Assembly: GCA_050945755.1 (NCBI GenBank)
Contig: JBMNTN010000096.1
Coordinates: forward strand, 1 to 5,799
Direction of reading: 5' to 3'
Source: JAQVXR01 sp050945755
GTDB taxonomy: Bacteria > Bacillota > Dehalobacteriia > Dehalobacteriales > Dehalobacteriaceae
Length of the DNA stretch: 5,799 bases
In this document: positions 1-5,799 of the stretch, one piece after another
Layout: the number at the start of each line of letters is the position of its first letter
Numbering within the stretch: position 1 is the stretch's first letter
Program-made: the position numbers and the translations under genes
The notes under the pieces: model-generated
Told to the model about the DNA's origin: nothing
Database searches by the model: none
Seen by the model: only the letters and a program-made list of their open reading frames with translations

Positions 1-20
1 ATCATTATGTTGGAAATGTT

Positions 21-40
21 ATATCCATAATATTGGATAT
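21..40. repeat. Short AT-rich inverted repeat
   Basis: Arms ATATCCA (21-27) and TGGATAT (34-40) form a perfect 7-bp inverted repeat around a 6-base centre. No T-tract follows on either strand, so it does not look like an intrinsic terminator. In DNA this AT-rich it may be chance. The rest of 1-174 shows no gene, RNA or clear promoter. Confidence 0.25.
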
Positions 41-174
41 TAGATATATATTTTAACTATATTTAATATTTACGGAATAATATATTTTCTGACCATTGGT
101 TTTACCTTTTGTGTTTTTGTCTTTCAAATTCCTTTTCAGTTAAATTTGATTAATTATCTGAGTATTTATTGTAT

Positions 175-203
175 AAAAAAGGCCACACCTATTCTTGATG
201 TGG
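175..203 (-). terminator. Intrinsic terminator downstream of topB
   Basis: Read on the minus strand, CCACATC pairs with GGTGTGG (one G-T pair) around a 7-base loop, AAGAATA. This is followed by CC and a run of six T. It begins about 22 bases past the topB stop codon, which is the expected place and orientation for a Rho-independent terminator of that gene. Confidence 0.8.
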
Positions 204-224
204 TTAATTCTGGCTATCTACTTA

Positions 225-2285
225 CTACTTTTTCTTAGCCAACGCTTCTTTTAATAGATCTCCCAAGTTAACTCCCACGTCCTCTTGATCAGAATATGTC
301 TTAATCAGCTTTTGATTGAGAATCCTAGTCCTTTTGGAACTGTGAAAATTTCCAAATTCCTCCTTCTCCGGTTGACGATATCCACATTTCCGGTCCGGGC
401 AGGAAAGCATGCGTCCTTTTTTCCCGTTAACCAAGAGCATATATTTGCCGCACATAGGGCACTTAGTTTTGGAAATGTTATCCGCCTTATAAACGGATTC
501 TTGATCATTGACTATTTCCTCAACCAGTTGAACTGTGTTCTTTCTAATGCCGGAGATAAAGGCTTCCTTTTTTCCTTTCCCCTGGGCAATATCGGCAAGC
601 TGCTGCTCCCATTTGGCCGTCAGTTCTGGAGATCTTAAATCAGGCGCTACCAGTTTAACTAATTGCATCCCTTTTGAGGTGGGAACCAGTTCCTTTCCAT
701 GACGTTCGATATAACTGGTATGGAGTAATTTCTCAATAATTTCCGCCCGTGTCGCCGGCGTGCCCAGGCCACTTCCCTTGATTGCGTCCAGCAGTTCTTC
801 ATCCTCAATAAATTTGCCAGGACTTTCCATGGCAGTGAGAAGAGTCGCCTCATTATAGCGGGCCGGTGGTTTAGTTTTGGCTCTTTTTAAAAGAGCTTTT
901 TGCACAGTTTTTCTTTCCCCTTTTTTTAATTGGGTGAGAGTTTGTTCCGGCAACTGGTCTTCCAAAGCATCGTCTTTAACCGGAGCGCTTACCGCCCTCC
1001 AGCCCTGCTCAATCACTCTTCTCCCTTTAGCATAAAAGTTTTCCCCATTCACTTCTGTAATCAAAGTAATTTTTTCATAACGGTATGGCGGATAGAGAAG
1101 GACCAGAAATCTCCTCGCAATCAGGTCGTATAGCCTTTTTTCATCGTGACTGAGCACAACCGGGTTTAAAGGTTGTTCCGTGGGAATAATGGCATGGTGA
1201 TCGGACACCTTACTGTTATCCACGAAACGTTTGGTGGTGGAGAGGGTTTTCCCCAGTAAGGGTTTGACCAAATGAGCATAAGGAGGAACGCACATCCCCT
1301 GGAGCCGAGCCGAAAGAGTCGGGATCATATCCGATGTAATATATCGGGAATCGGTACGGGGATAGGTGACCAGTTTGTGCTGTTCGTAAAGATTTTGGAG
1401 AACAGACAAGGTTTTCTGGGCGGAAAACCCGAAACGCCGGTTAGCATCTCGCTGCAGTTCCGTTAAATCATAAGCAAGAGGTGCCGGCTCACTCTTATTT
1501 TCAGTTTTCACTTCTTTAATAACTCCGGATTTACCCTGAATTCGGGAAATGATTGCTTCTCCCTTGGCTAAATCAAAAATCCGTGCCTGCCCGGATAGAT
1601 CCCGCCAGTCTCCAAAATATGCGCCAAAATCGGCTCGAATCGTCCAGTAATCCACGGGACGAAAATTTTTAATCTCTTCTTCCCGTTTCACGATCATAGC
1701 AAGGGTAGGAGTCTGCACCCGACCCGCATTGAGCTGGGCATTAAATTTACAAGTTAAGGCTCGGGTAACATTCAGTCCGATCAACCAGTCTGCCTCCGCT
1801 CGGGAAACGGCAGCATCGTATAGCTTATTAAAATCCTTTCCCGGCTTTAAATGGGCAAACCCCTCCCGAATAGCCGCATCGGTCTGGGAAGAAATCCATA
1901 ACCGGCTGAAAGGTTTTTTCCAATTGGCCATCACCATGATCCACCGGGCTACCAGTTCCCCTTCCCGCCCGGCATCGGTAGCAATCACCAATTCGTCAAT
2001 ATCATTGCGTTTCATAAGATTCTTTATGGTATGAAATTGATGGGAAGTCTGGCGAATCACCTTTAACTTTAATCGTTCTGGAATCATCGGTAGATCTTCC
2101 AGACGCCACTCTTTATATTTATTATGGTAATCATCCGGTTCCGCCAGGGTGACGAGATGTCCCAAAGCCCAAGTAACCACATAATTGGGCCCTTCCATGA
2201 AACCTTTGTGTTTACCGGTACATTTTAATACCCGGGCAATTTCCCGGGCTACGCTGGGTTTTTCCGCTAAAACAAGTTTTTTCAT
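225..2285 (-). CDS. topB: DNA topoisomerase III (type IA)
   Basis: This enzyme cuts one DNA strand, passes another through and reseals it. It relaxes negative supercoils and decatenates replication or recombination intermediates in the cytoplasm, using Mg2+. The 686-residue product opens with a Toprim domain: EKPSVA with catalytic Glu at residue 8, then DAGREGE at about 104-110. Other family motifs are GRVQTPTL near 188-195, the active-site tyrosine in YPRTDSRY (Tyr about 308), SDHHAIIPT near 361-369 and GLGTPATRAEII near 506-517. A zinc ribbon with four cysteines (about 609, 612, 629, 634) lies near the C-terminus. The length is close to that of other Firmicute TopB proteins. I chose the ATG at 2285 over an in-frame ATG at 2300, because GGAG lies 7 bases before it and the upstream ATG has no ribosome site. 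It has its own promoter and terminator, so it is probably monocistronic. No damage is seen. Function is known from the family; identification is firm. Confidence 0.96.
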   Translation of the reverse strand: MKKLVLAEKPSVAREIARVLKCTGKHKGFMEGPNYVVTWALGHLVTLAEPDDYHNKYKEWRLEDLPMIPERLKLKVIRQTSHQFHTIKNLMKRNDIDELVIATDAGREGELVARWIMVMANWKKPFSRLWISSQTDAAIREGFAHLKPGKDFNKLYDAAVSRAEADWLIGLNVTRALTCKFNAQLNAGRVQTPTLAMIVKREEEIKNFRPVDYWTIRADFGAYFGDWRDLSGQARIFDLAKGEAIISRIQGKSGVIKEVKTENKSEPAPLAYDLTELQRDANRRFGFSAQKTLSVLQNLYEQHKLVTYPRTDSRYITSDMIPTLSARLQGMCVPPYAHLVKPLLGKTLSTTKRFVDNSKVSDHHAIIPTEQPLNPVVLSHDEKRLYDLIARRFLVLLYPPYRYEKITLITEVNGENFYAKGRRVIEQGWRAVSAPVKDDALEDQLPEQTLTQLKKGERKTVQKALLKRAKTKPPARYNEATLLTAMESPGKFIEDEELLDAIKGSGLGTPATRAEIIEKLLHTSYIERHGKELVPTSKGMQLVKLVAPDLRSPELTAKWEQQLADIAQGKGKKEAFISGIRKNTVQLVEEIVNDQESVYKADNISKTKCPMCGKYMLLVNGKKGRMLSCPDRKCGYRQPEKEEFGNFHSSKRTRILNQKLIKTYSDQEDVGVNLGDLLKEALAKKK

Positions 2286-2292
2286 TATTATT

Positions 2293-2296
2293 CTCC
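2293..2296 (-). promoter_or_regulatory. topB ribosome binding site (decides start)
   Basis: Minus-strand GGAG sits 7 bases before the ATG at 2285. The upstream in-frame ATG at 2300 overlaps this region and has no ribosome site of its own, so 2285 is the better start. Confidence 0.8.
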
Positions 2297-2307
2297 GCAT
2301 AATTTCT

Positions 2308-2343
2308 TTGGTTTTACCGGTTACCTGATACTTCGTAAACCAA
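2308..2343 (-). promoter_or_regulatory. Hairpin in the topB 5' leader
   Basis: On the minus strand TTGGTTTAC (2343-2335) can pair with GTAAAACCAA (2317-2308), giving nine pairs with a one-base bulge and a 17-base loop. It lies between the predicted transcription start (about 2350) and the ribosome site, so it would be transcribed. No T-tract follows, so it is not an intrinsic terminator. A role in mRNA stability or translation is speculation. Confidence 0.35.
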
Positions 2344-2356
2344 TTCTTAAATTAAA

Positions 2357-2365
2357 ATTATACCA
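2357..2365 (-). promoter_or_regulatory. topB promoter, extended -10 element
   Basis: Minus strand TGGTATAAT is a perfect match to the extended -10 consensus TGnTATAAT. It lies about 72 bases before the topB start. The hexamer 17 bases further upstream (TTTTAA, 2385-2380) is a poor -35 match, as is common at extended -10 promoters. Transcription would start near 2350. Confidence 0.65.
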
Positions 2366-2431
2366 CAAAACAATCTATATTAAAAATTCTATCTTACATG
2401 CGAAACAAAGAACCGGTCATGCTCCTAACAA

Positions 2432-3181
2432 CTACTTATAATACACTATCAGTGTGTTAAACAAATAACCAGTGCCAACCATCAGAACATTGCTTATACT
2501 ATGCATGAGCATAGGATATATAATACTTTGGCTTCTTTGATATACAATACCCTGTATGGTTCCAAGTACAAAAGAATATACTAGCTGAGAGTAATCTACC
2601 TCAAAATCAAACGGCATCAATGACCATTTGGTGTGAGCTAATGCAAATAAAATCGATGCTAAAATAACTTCTAATGTAATATGCCCACTAATCTTGACAC
2701 TTTTCCCGAAAGCATAGATTAACATGGTTATGGGCAATGCCCGAAATACAATCTCTTCCGACGGTCCGCTTAATAATAATTGGAAGCCCAAGGTCCCCAA
2801 AACATTTCTTATACCTAAAGGAAAATTATAAGAGGGCAGTTGGTTATTGGCATACAAAAAAATGTGCAGTATGATTGAAATAAATGCAAGAACAGCAGTA
2901 AATATCGCTACGTATTTCGTTCCTTTTCTTACATCACCAAGTTTCAAATAAAAATCAGTTTTTAGCACCTTGCTTAACACAGCGATTATAATTAATGCAA
3001 TGATCATTTGAATAATATGGTGCATGGAAATGCGGGCAAAAATATCGTAGGGGTCAATTTGTTTGTACGAAACCAAATTCGCAAAATAGTGCCCTGCTTT
3101 CCCTAAAAATACTTGCATCACGAGTAATATTACAAGTATAGCAATGCCGGATAACATCCTAACGAGTTTTAGCTTTTTCAA
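2432..3181 (-). CDS. CPBP family intramembrane metalloprotease/glutamic protease (second copy)
   Basis: This is a multi-pass membrane protein of the CPBP (CAAX protease and bacteriocin-processing, 'Abi') family, about 249 residues. Family catalytic motifs are all present: EEIVFR (Glu142, Glu143, Arg147), FALAH (Phe179, His183) and HSISN (His227, Asn231). Several long hydrophobic segments surround them, the first right at the N-terminus after a short Lys/Arg-rich stretch. The reading frame extends back to another TTG at 3229, but that adds a non-hydrophobic 16-residue tail and has only a weak ribosome site. The TTG at 3181 has a run of six G six bases before it and gives a normal N-terminus, so I prefer it. 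It follows the other protease by about 87 bases with no terminator seen and is probably co-transcribed with it. It resembles its neighbour only in motifs, not as a recent duplicate. Such proteins cleave membrane substrates; some give bacteriocin self-immunity. The substrate here is unknown. Confidence 0.88.
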   Translation of the reverse strand: MKKLKLVRMLSGIAILVILLVMQVFLGKAGHYFANLVSYKQIDPYDIFARISMHHIIQMIIALIIIAVLSKVLKTDFYLKLGDVRKGTKYVAIFTAVLAFISIILHIFLYANNQLPSYNFPLGIRNVLGTLGFQLLLSGPSEEIVFRALPITMLIYAFGKSVKISGHITLEVILASILFALAHTKWSLMPFDFEVDYSQLVYSFVLGTIQGIVYQRSQSIIYPMLMHSISNVLMVGTGYLFNTLIVYYK

Positions 3182-3187
3182 GTGATT

Positions 3188-3193
3188 CCCCCC
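3188..3193 (-). promoter_or_regulatory. Ribosome site supporting a TTG start
   Basis: Minus strand GGGGGG lies six bases before the TTG at 3181. It is G-rich rather than a textbook AGGAGG, but it is the best site near either candidate start of the second CPBP gene, and it favours 3181 over the TTG at 3229. Confidence 0.5.
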
Positions 3194-3268
3194 ATTAAAG
3201 CACACTGCTTCAACGCCTTCGATTAACAAGTAAAAACATCCAAACGCTGCATATTGGCCTTAAAATAA

Positions 3269-4129
3269 TCAGCCAATTATTGTTTGGTTTTCCAGGGCAA
3301 ATAAATGAGACCGTCTTCTTCGGTAAGCTCTTATTCCAAGGCCCACGGCTACGTATAAAATTGAGGTAATGATTCCATTGATTGGTGAAATAAGAATTTC
3401 TTTACCGGCTGCGATGCTGATATAACCTGATATTACTAAAAGATTTATCAGCGAATCCTCTACCGTATGTAAAACAACACATGGCCATACCGATTTGGTT
3501 ACCCTAAAAAGCTCAGTAAACATTACCGTCCAAGATAAAAATGTTGTGAAAGCAACAAGTGCATAAACAGCCCGGCTGACAGGCATGACCGCCCTGAGAT
3601 CCGCTTCAGGCAAAAACACCAGGTAATACGGGAGATGCCACAGGGTCCACACACAACCAACAATTAGATACAGCTTCAGGTCACTAAGATTTAATTTGAT
3701 TAGCTGGGAAGTTAAAAAACCACGCCAAGCTGTCTCCTCAAAGATATCAATAATAAAATTAATTAACAATGTACTGCAAAAAGCTAAGATAAATGAATGG
3801 AGATTAAATGCGGACAGATCTATCCAATTGGTTACAGCGCCGATCAGCAAAACGATTGCCGTAACAACAGGGAAAATCAGGGCAGAGGCCAAGTACCATT
3901 TCACATTGCCTTTGAAATTCGGCTTCATGCCAAGATCCTTCCGGCTTGCCTTGGAAATCAAGATGATTATAAACGCGGTCAGTAGGGGCAATACCAGCCA
4001 TATTCCCATACCAGGTGAATCACCTTCATGCTGGATAAGAAGAACTGAATCCACAAGAACTCCTATCCAGCCACTAATGATAACAACGAAAATAAAGATT
4101 CCGATATGACAAATCACTTTTTTATTCAT
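3269..4129 (-). CDS. CPBP family intramembrane protease (first copy)
   Basis: A 286-residue multi-pass membrane protein of the CPBP (CAAX/Abi) family. The motifs are EETAWR (Glu131, Glu132, Arg136), WTLWH (Trp161 in place of the usual Phe, His165) and HTVED (His221, Asp225, where Asn is more common). The first hydrophobic segment starts at about residue 8, others lie near 42-59, 78-98, 112-130 and 152-172, and the protein ends in a basic stretch (RAYRRRR, about 267-273) likely to be cytoplasmic. Its ATG overlaps the stop of the TetR gene as ATGA, and AAGGAGGGGG inside the end of the TetR gene serves as ribosome site, so translation is probably coupled to the regulator. The family includes type II CAAX prenyl endopeptidases and bacteriocin-immunity proteins; bacterial members generally act without prenylated substrates. 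The family is clear, the substrate is not. Confidence 0.9.
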   Translation of the reverse strand: MNKKVICHIGIFIFVVIISGWIGVLVDSVLLIQHEGDSPGMGIWLVLPLLTAFIIILISKASRKDLGMKPNFKGNVKWYLASALIFPVVTAIVLLIGAVTNWIDLSAFNLHSFILAFCSTLLINFIIDIFEETAWRGFLTSQLIKLNLSDLKLYLIVGCVWTLWHLPYYLVFLPEADLRAVMPVSRAVYALVAFTTFLSWTVMFTELFRVTKSVWPCVVLHTVEDSLINLLVISGYISIAAGKEILISPINGIITSILYVAVGLGIRAYRRRRSHLFALENQTIIG

Positions 4130-4704
4130 GGTAAAAACCCCCTCCTTAGTTTAGCTGACATTATTACATCATCAGCAGTACCGGACAAAATATCCATCAT
4201 ATCTTGCTTGCTATAATTTTGGGGCAGTAAGCTGTTGGCAGCCATTATCGAAAGTCCTATTTGAAAAATCCTCATTTTTAATAAGATTGTTTTTAACTCA
4301 TCAACAGTGAATCCCTTCAGTTCAGGGTCCTTTTGCATCTCTTCAATTAAAGCCGGCATCATTTTTTCATCATAGCCTTGCATGTATTTGCCATTTTTTA
4401 TAACCAGATCTTTAAAAATAACACTATACTCCATGGCAAACCTCAGACTGGCGTTACCGATATCGCGGAATGGGTTACCGGTATTTTCTTCTGCCAAGAA
4501 CTGGTGACTGATACTTATAATCCTTTCTATTAAAGCTTCATTCAGTTCATCAACGTTTTTAAAATTTACGTAAATAGGTGCTACGGAACTACCCATTTTT
4601 TCCGCGATTTTTCTCATGGTTATATTGTCAATTCCTTCTGTCCGAGCTATTTCAAATGCTGCATCAATTATTTGTTCCCTGGTAAATTTAACCTTAGGTC
4701 CCAT
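4126..4704 (-). CDS. TetR/AcrR family transcriptional regulator
   Basis: A 192-residue one-component regulator, the usual TetR length. The N-terminal DNA-binding domain starts with FTREQIIDAAFEIARTEG, and the helix-turn-helix spans about residues 28-48 (ITMRKIAEKMG, then SSVAPIYVNF as recognition helix and following Tyr-x-x-Phe). The helical C-terminal part (about 60-192) would bind a ligand and dimerise; it is not diagnostic of a ligand. The ATG at 4704 is preceded by AAGGGTGGTG with 5 bases spacing, a good ribosome site. It is the first gene of a leftward unit, overlapping the first CPBP protease by four bases. Two palindromes between its promoter and start suggest that it represses its own unit, which would be released by an unknown signal. 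The family call is firm; target and ligand are inferred or unknown. Confidence 0.93.
   Translation of the reverse strand: MGPKVKFTREQIIDAAFEIARTEGIDNITMRKIAEKMGSSVAPIYVNFKNVDELNEALIERIISISHQFLAEENTGNPFRDIGNASLRFAMEYSVIFKDLVIKNGKYMQGYDEKMMPALIEEMQKDPELKGFTVDELKTILLKMRIFQIGLSIMAANSLLPQNYSKQDMMDILSGTADDVIMSAKLRRGFLP
4138..4147 (-). promoter_or_regulatory. Coupled ribosome binding site for first CPBP gene
   Basis: Minus strand AAGGAGGGGG lies within the last codons of the TetR gene (encoding part of LRRGF), ending 8 bases before the protease ATG. Together with the ATGA stop/start overlap this indicates translational coupling of regulator and protease. Confidence 0.8.
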
Positions 4705-4723
4705 AACTGCACCACCCTTTAAA

Positions 4724-4740
4724 TAATATATGTTATATTA
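4724..4740. promoter_or_regulatory. Candidate TetR operator 1 (palindrome)
   Basis: TAATATA and TATATTA form a perfect 7-bp inverted repeat around TGT (plus strand). It starts 20 bases before the TetR ATG and would lie in the early transcribed leader. Size and symmetry fit a dimeric TetR-family site, but AT-rich DNA makes such palindromes by chance. Confidence 0.4.
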
Positions 4741-4745
4741 TGCTC

Positions 4746-4755
4746 GTTATATAAC
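4746..4755. promoter_or_regulatory. Candidate TetR operator 2 (palindrome)
   Basis: GTTATATAAC is a perfect 10-bp palindrome at the predicted transcription start of the TetR unit. The sequence TATAAC recurs on the minus strand within operator candidate 1, so the two sites may be related. Binding here would block RNA polymerase. Confidence 0.4.
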
Positions 4756-4757
4756 TA

Positions 4758-4786
4758 ATGTTACACTAAAATAAATTATCCTGCAA
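4758..4786 (-). promoter_or_regulatory. Promoter of the TetR-CPBP-CPBP unit
   Basis: On the minus strand a -35 TTGCAG (4786-4781) and a -10 TAACAT (4763-4758) are separated by 17 bases, with AT-rich DNA between. Both match sigma-A consensus at four of six positions. Transcription would start near 4751, about 47 bases before the TetR ATG. Other AT-rich hexamers nearby could act as a -10 as well. Confidence 0.5.
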
Positions 4787-4836
4787 GTATTCTTTAAAAC
4801 TTTTTCTACACAAAAAATGATGATATGTGACCTAGC

Positions 4837-4941
4837 CCCAATACTTTAGGACAAATACTATGTGATATTTATAGTCCCATCAGATTCCAGAACAAAATCA
4901 ATTTCAAGAGATTCGCTTAACCCAATACTCTATAATAAATA
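4837..4941. repeat. Imperfect direct repeat at the SLH-gene break
   Basis: Two 21-base copies, 4837-4857 and 4921-4941, both begin CCCAATACT and share 17 of 21 positions, ending in AAATA. They are 84 bases apart. The second copy lies where surface-protein-like coding begins. They may be traces of a past insertion or rearrangement, or chance similarity in AT-rich DNA. Confidence 0.3.
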
Positions 4942-5732
4942 GCGAATCTGCTCAAAATGCTAATGGTAAAATAAAACTTAGCAGTAAGCAGGCTAAGGCC
5001 GGTGACACTGTCTATATTACCATTGAGCCTGACCCAGGTTATGAAAACCATATACCCACTGTCCTTGACCAAAACGGAAATCCCATTGCAGTTACGCAAA
5101 ATAGTGACGGCACCTACAGTTTTCAGATGCCTGCGGGGGGAGTCAGCATAGACACTGAGTACACCAAAATAGATTATTTTGATGATGTGGATCAAAATGC
5201 TTGGTATGATGAAGCCGCATGGTTTTGTGCGGCACATGGTTTAATGGAAGGCACAGGCGAGAGACGATTTGACGGGAATGTAGATACCACTCGGGCCATG
5301 CTCGTGGCCGTACTCCATCGGCTTTCTCAAAGTGATGAAATGGCGGAGAATATTTTCGCCGATGTGGAGGAGAGTAAATGGTATACAGAAGCCATCACCT
5401 GGGCCGCGAAAAATAACATTGTATCCGGTTATGGAAATGGGAATTTCGGTCCCGAAGATATATTGAAGCGGGAGCAAATGGTCGCCATTTTACACCAATA
5501 CTCTAAGTTTATGGGATACGATGTAAGCAAAATAGATGACTTGGGTGCATATCATGATGTGGATGATATTTCCGACTGGGCCATAGCCGAAATGCAATGG
5601 GCCGTAGCTAATGGTCTCATAACAGGTGTTGGCAACAATCTAGTCTCCCCACAAACCGGTGCAAACCGGGCCCAATTTGCAGTCATCATGCAGCGCTATT
5701 ACACTGACTTTGTAGAAAGGATTACTGATTAA
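4875..5732 (+). pseudogene. 5'-truncated SLH-domain surface protein
   Basis: The frame is open from the stop at 4872-4874 to TAA at 5730, 285 codons. Protein-like sequence begins at about 4923: a beta-rich repeat of the type common in Firmicute surface proteins (YSI..., NGKI, AKAGDTVYITIEPDPGYE, then DGTYSFQMPAGGVSI), followed by three SLH domains at about codons 101-151, 161-214 and 226-279, with signatures TTRAM, LKREQ and NRAQ. SLH triplets bind secondary cell-wall polymer and anchor exported proteins. No ATG, GTG or TTG occurs in frame before the ATG at 5127, which falls inside the repeat domain (QMPAGG) and has no ribosome site. No signal peptide is encoded in any frame upstream. I infer the C-terminal remnant of a larger exported protein. 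A 201-residue product from 5127 could be predicted automatically, but it could not be exported by a signal peptide. The SLH part itself shows no frameshift, so loss of the 5' end may be recent. Confidence 0.82.
4909..4949. repeat. 9-bp inverted repeat at the SLH-gene break
   Basis: AGATTCGCT (4909-4917) and AGCGAATCT (4941-4949) are perfect inverted copies with 23 bases between. They straddle the point where SLH-protein-like sequence begins. No T-tract follows, so this is not a terminator. One such repeat is expected by chance in a window of this size; only its location makes it notable. Confidence 0.35.
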
Positions 5733-5799
5733 AAGATTGAGCAGGGGTGTGCATTTGTATCATTTAATAGTAGGTTAGCCATATTTTCTACCATCTATT

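Noticed and set aside
305..2034. Several open frames of 60-120 codons on both strands inside topB
   Set aside because: They overlap a complete, motif-rich topB in other frames and show no domains, so they are shadows of it.
96..2318. The 11-mer TTGGTTTTACC on both sides of topB (96-106 and 2308-2318)
   Set aside because: A few exact 11-mer repeats are expected by chance in a window of this size, and there are no other signs of mobility around topB.
3223..3252. Nine-codon ORF (MQRLDVFTC) with AAGG five bases before its ATG, between the two protease genes
   Set aside because: Too short to separate from chance, with no attenuator-like hairpin and T-tract next to it.
3696..4109. Plus-strand open frame of 137 codons opposite the first CPBP gene
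   Set aside because: It has no recognisable domain and lies antisense to a well-supported protease gene.
4917..5477. Minus-strand open frames opposite the SLH region
   Set aside because: The plus strand encodes clear SLH domains there; the antisense frames have no family features.
5733..5799. Possible terminator or new gene after the SLH remnant
   Set aside because: Only a weak imperfect inverted repeat (ATAGTAGG / CCATCTAT) with no T-tract; the window ends too soon to judge.

Overview
The window looks like chromosomal DNA of a Gram-positive, low-to-moderate-GC Firmicute, most likely of class Clostridia. This rests on strong AGGAGG-type ribosome sites, a TTG start, AT-rich spacers, S-layer homology (SLH) domains and a TetR/CPBP-protease cassette. 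The genus cannot be fixed from the sequence alone.

Layout from left to right. Positions 1-224 are an AT-rich spacer that ends in the intrinsic terminator of a leftward gene. Positions 225-2285 (minus) hold a complete type IA DNA topoisomerase III (topB) with all expected motifs and a C-terminal zinc ribbon. Its promoter and a leader hairpin lie at 2308-2365. Positions 2432-4704 (minus) form a three-gene cassette read from right to left: a TetR-family regulator, then two different CPBP (CAAX/Abi-type) intramembrane proteases. The regulator and the first protease overlap by four bases (ATGA). The second protease follows after about 87 bases and probably starts at TTG. A sigma-A-like promoter and two palindromic candidate operators lie just upstream of the regulator, which fits autoregulation. 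Positions 4875-5732 (plus) encode the C-terminal end of a cell-surface protein: one beta-rich repeat domain followed by three SLH domains. It has no start codon, ribosome site or signal peptide, so it reads as a 5'-truncated remnant. The stretch where it breaks off (about 4837-4949) contains small direct and inverted repeats that may mark an old rearrangement.

Functionally, topB is a stand-alone housekeeping gene. The TetR-CPBP-CPBP set looks like one inducible membrane-protease unit, of the kind sometimes linked to bacteriocin self-immunity or envelope stress; its substrate and inducer are not visible here. No CRISPR array, tRNA, rRNA or intact mobile element was seen. I found no convincing entirely new system. 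The most noteworthy points are the paired CPBP proteases under one regulator and the truncated SLH gene with its unusual junction.
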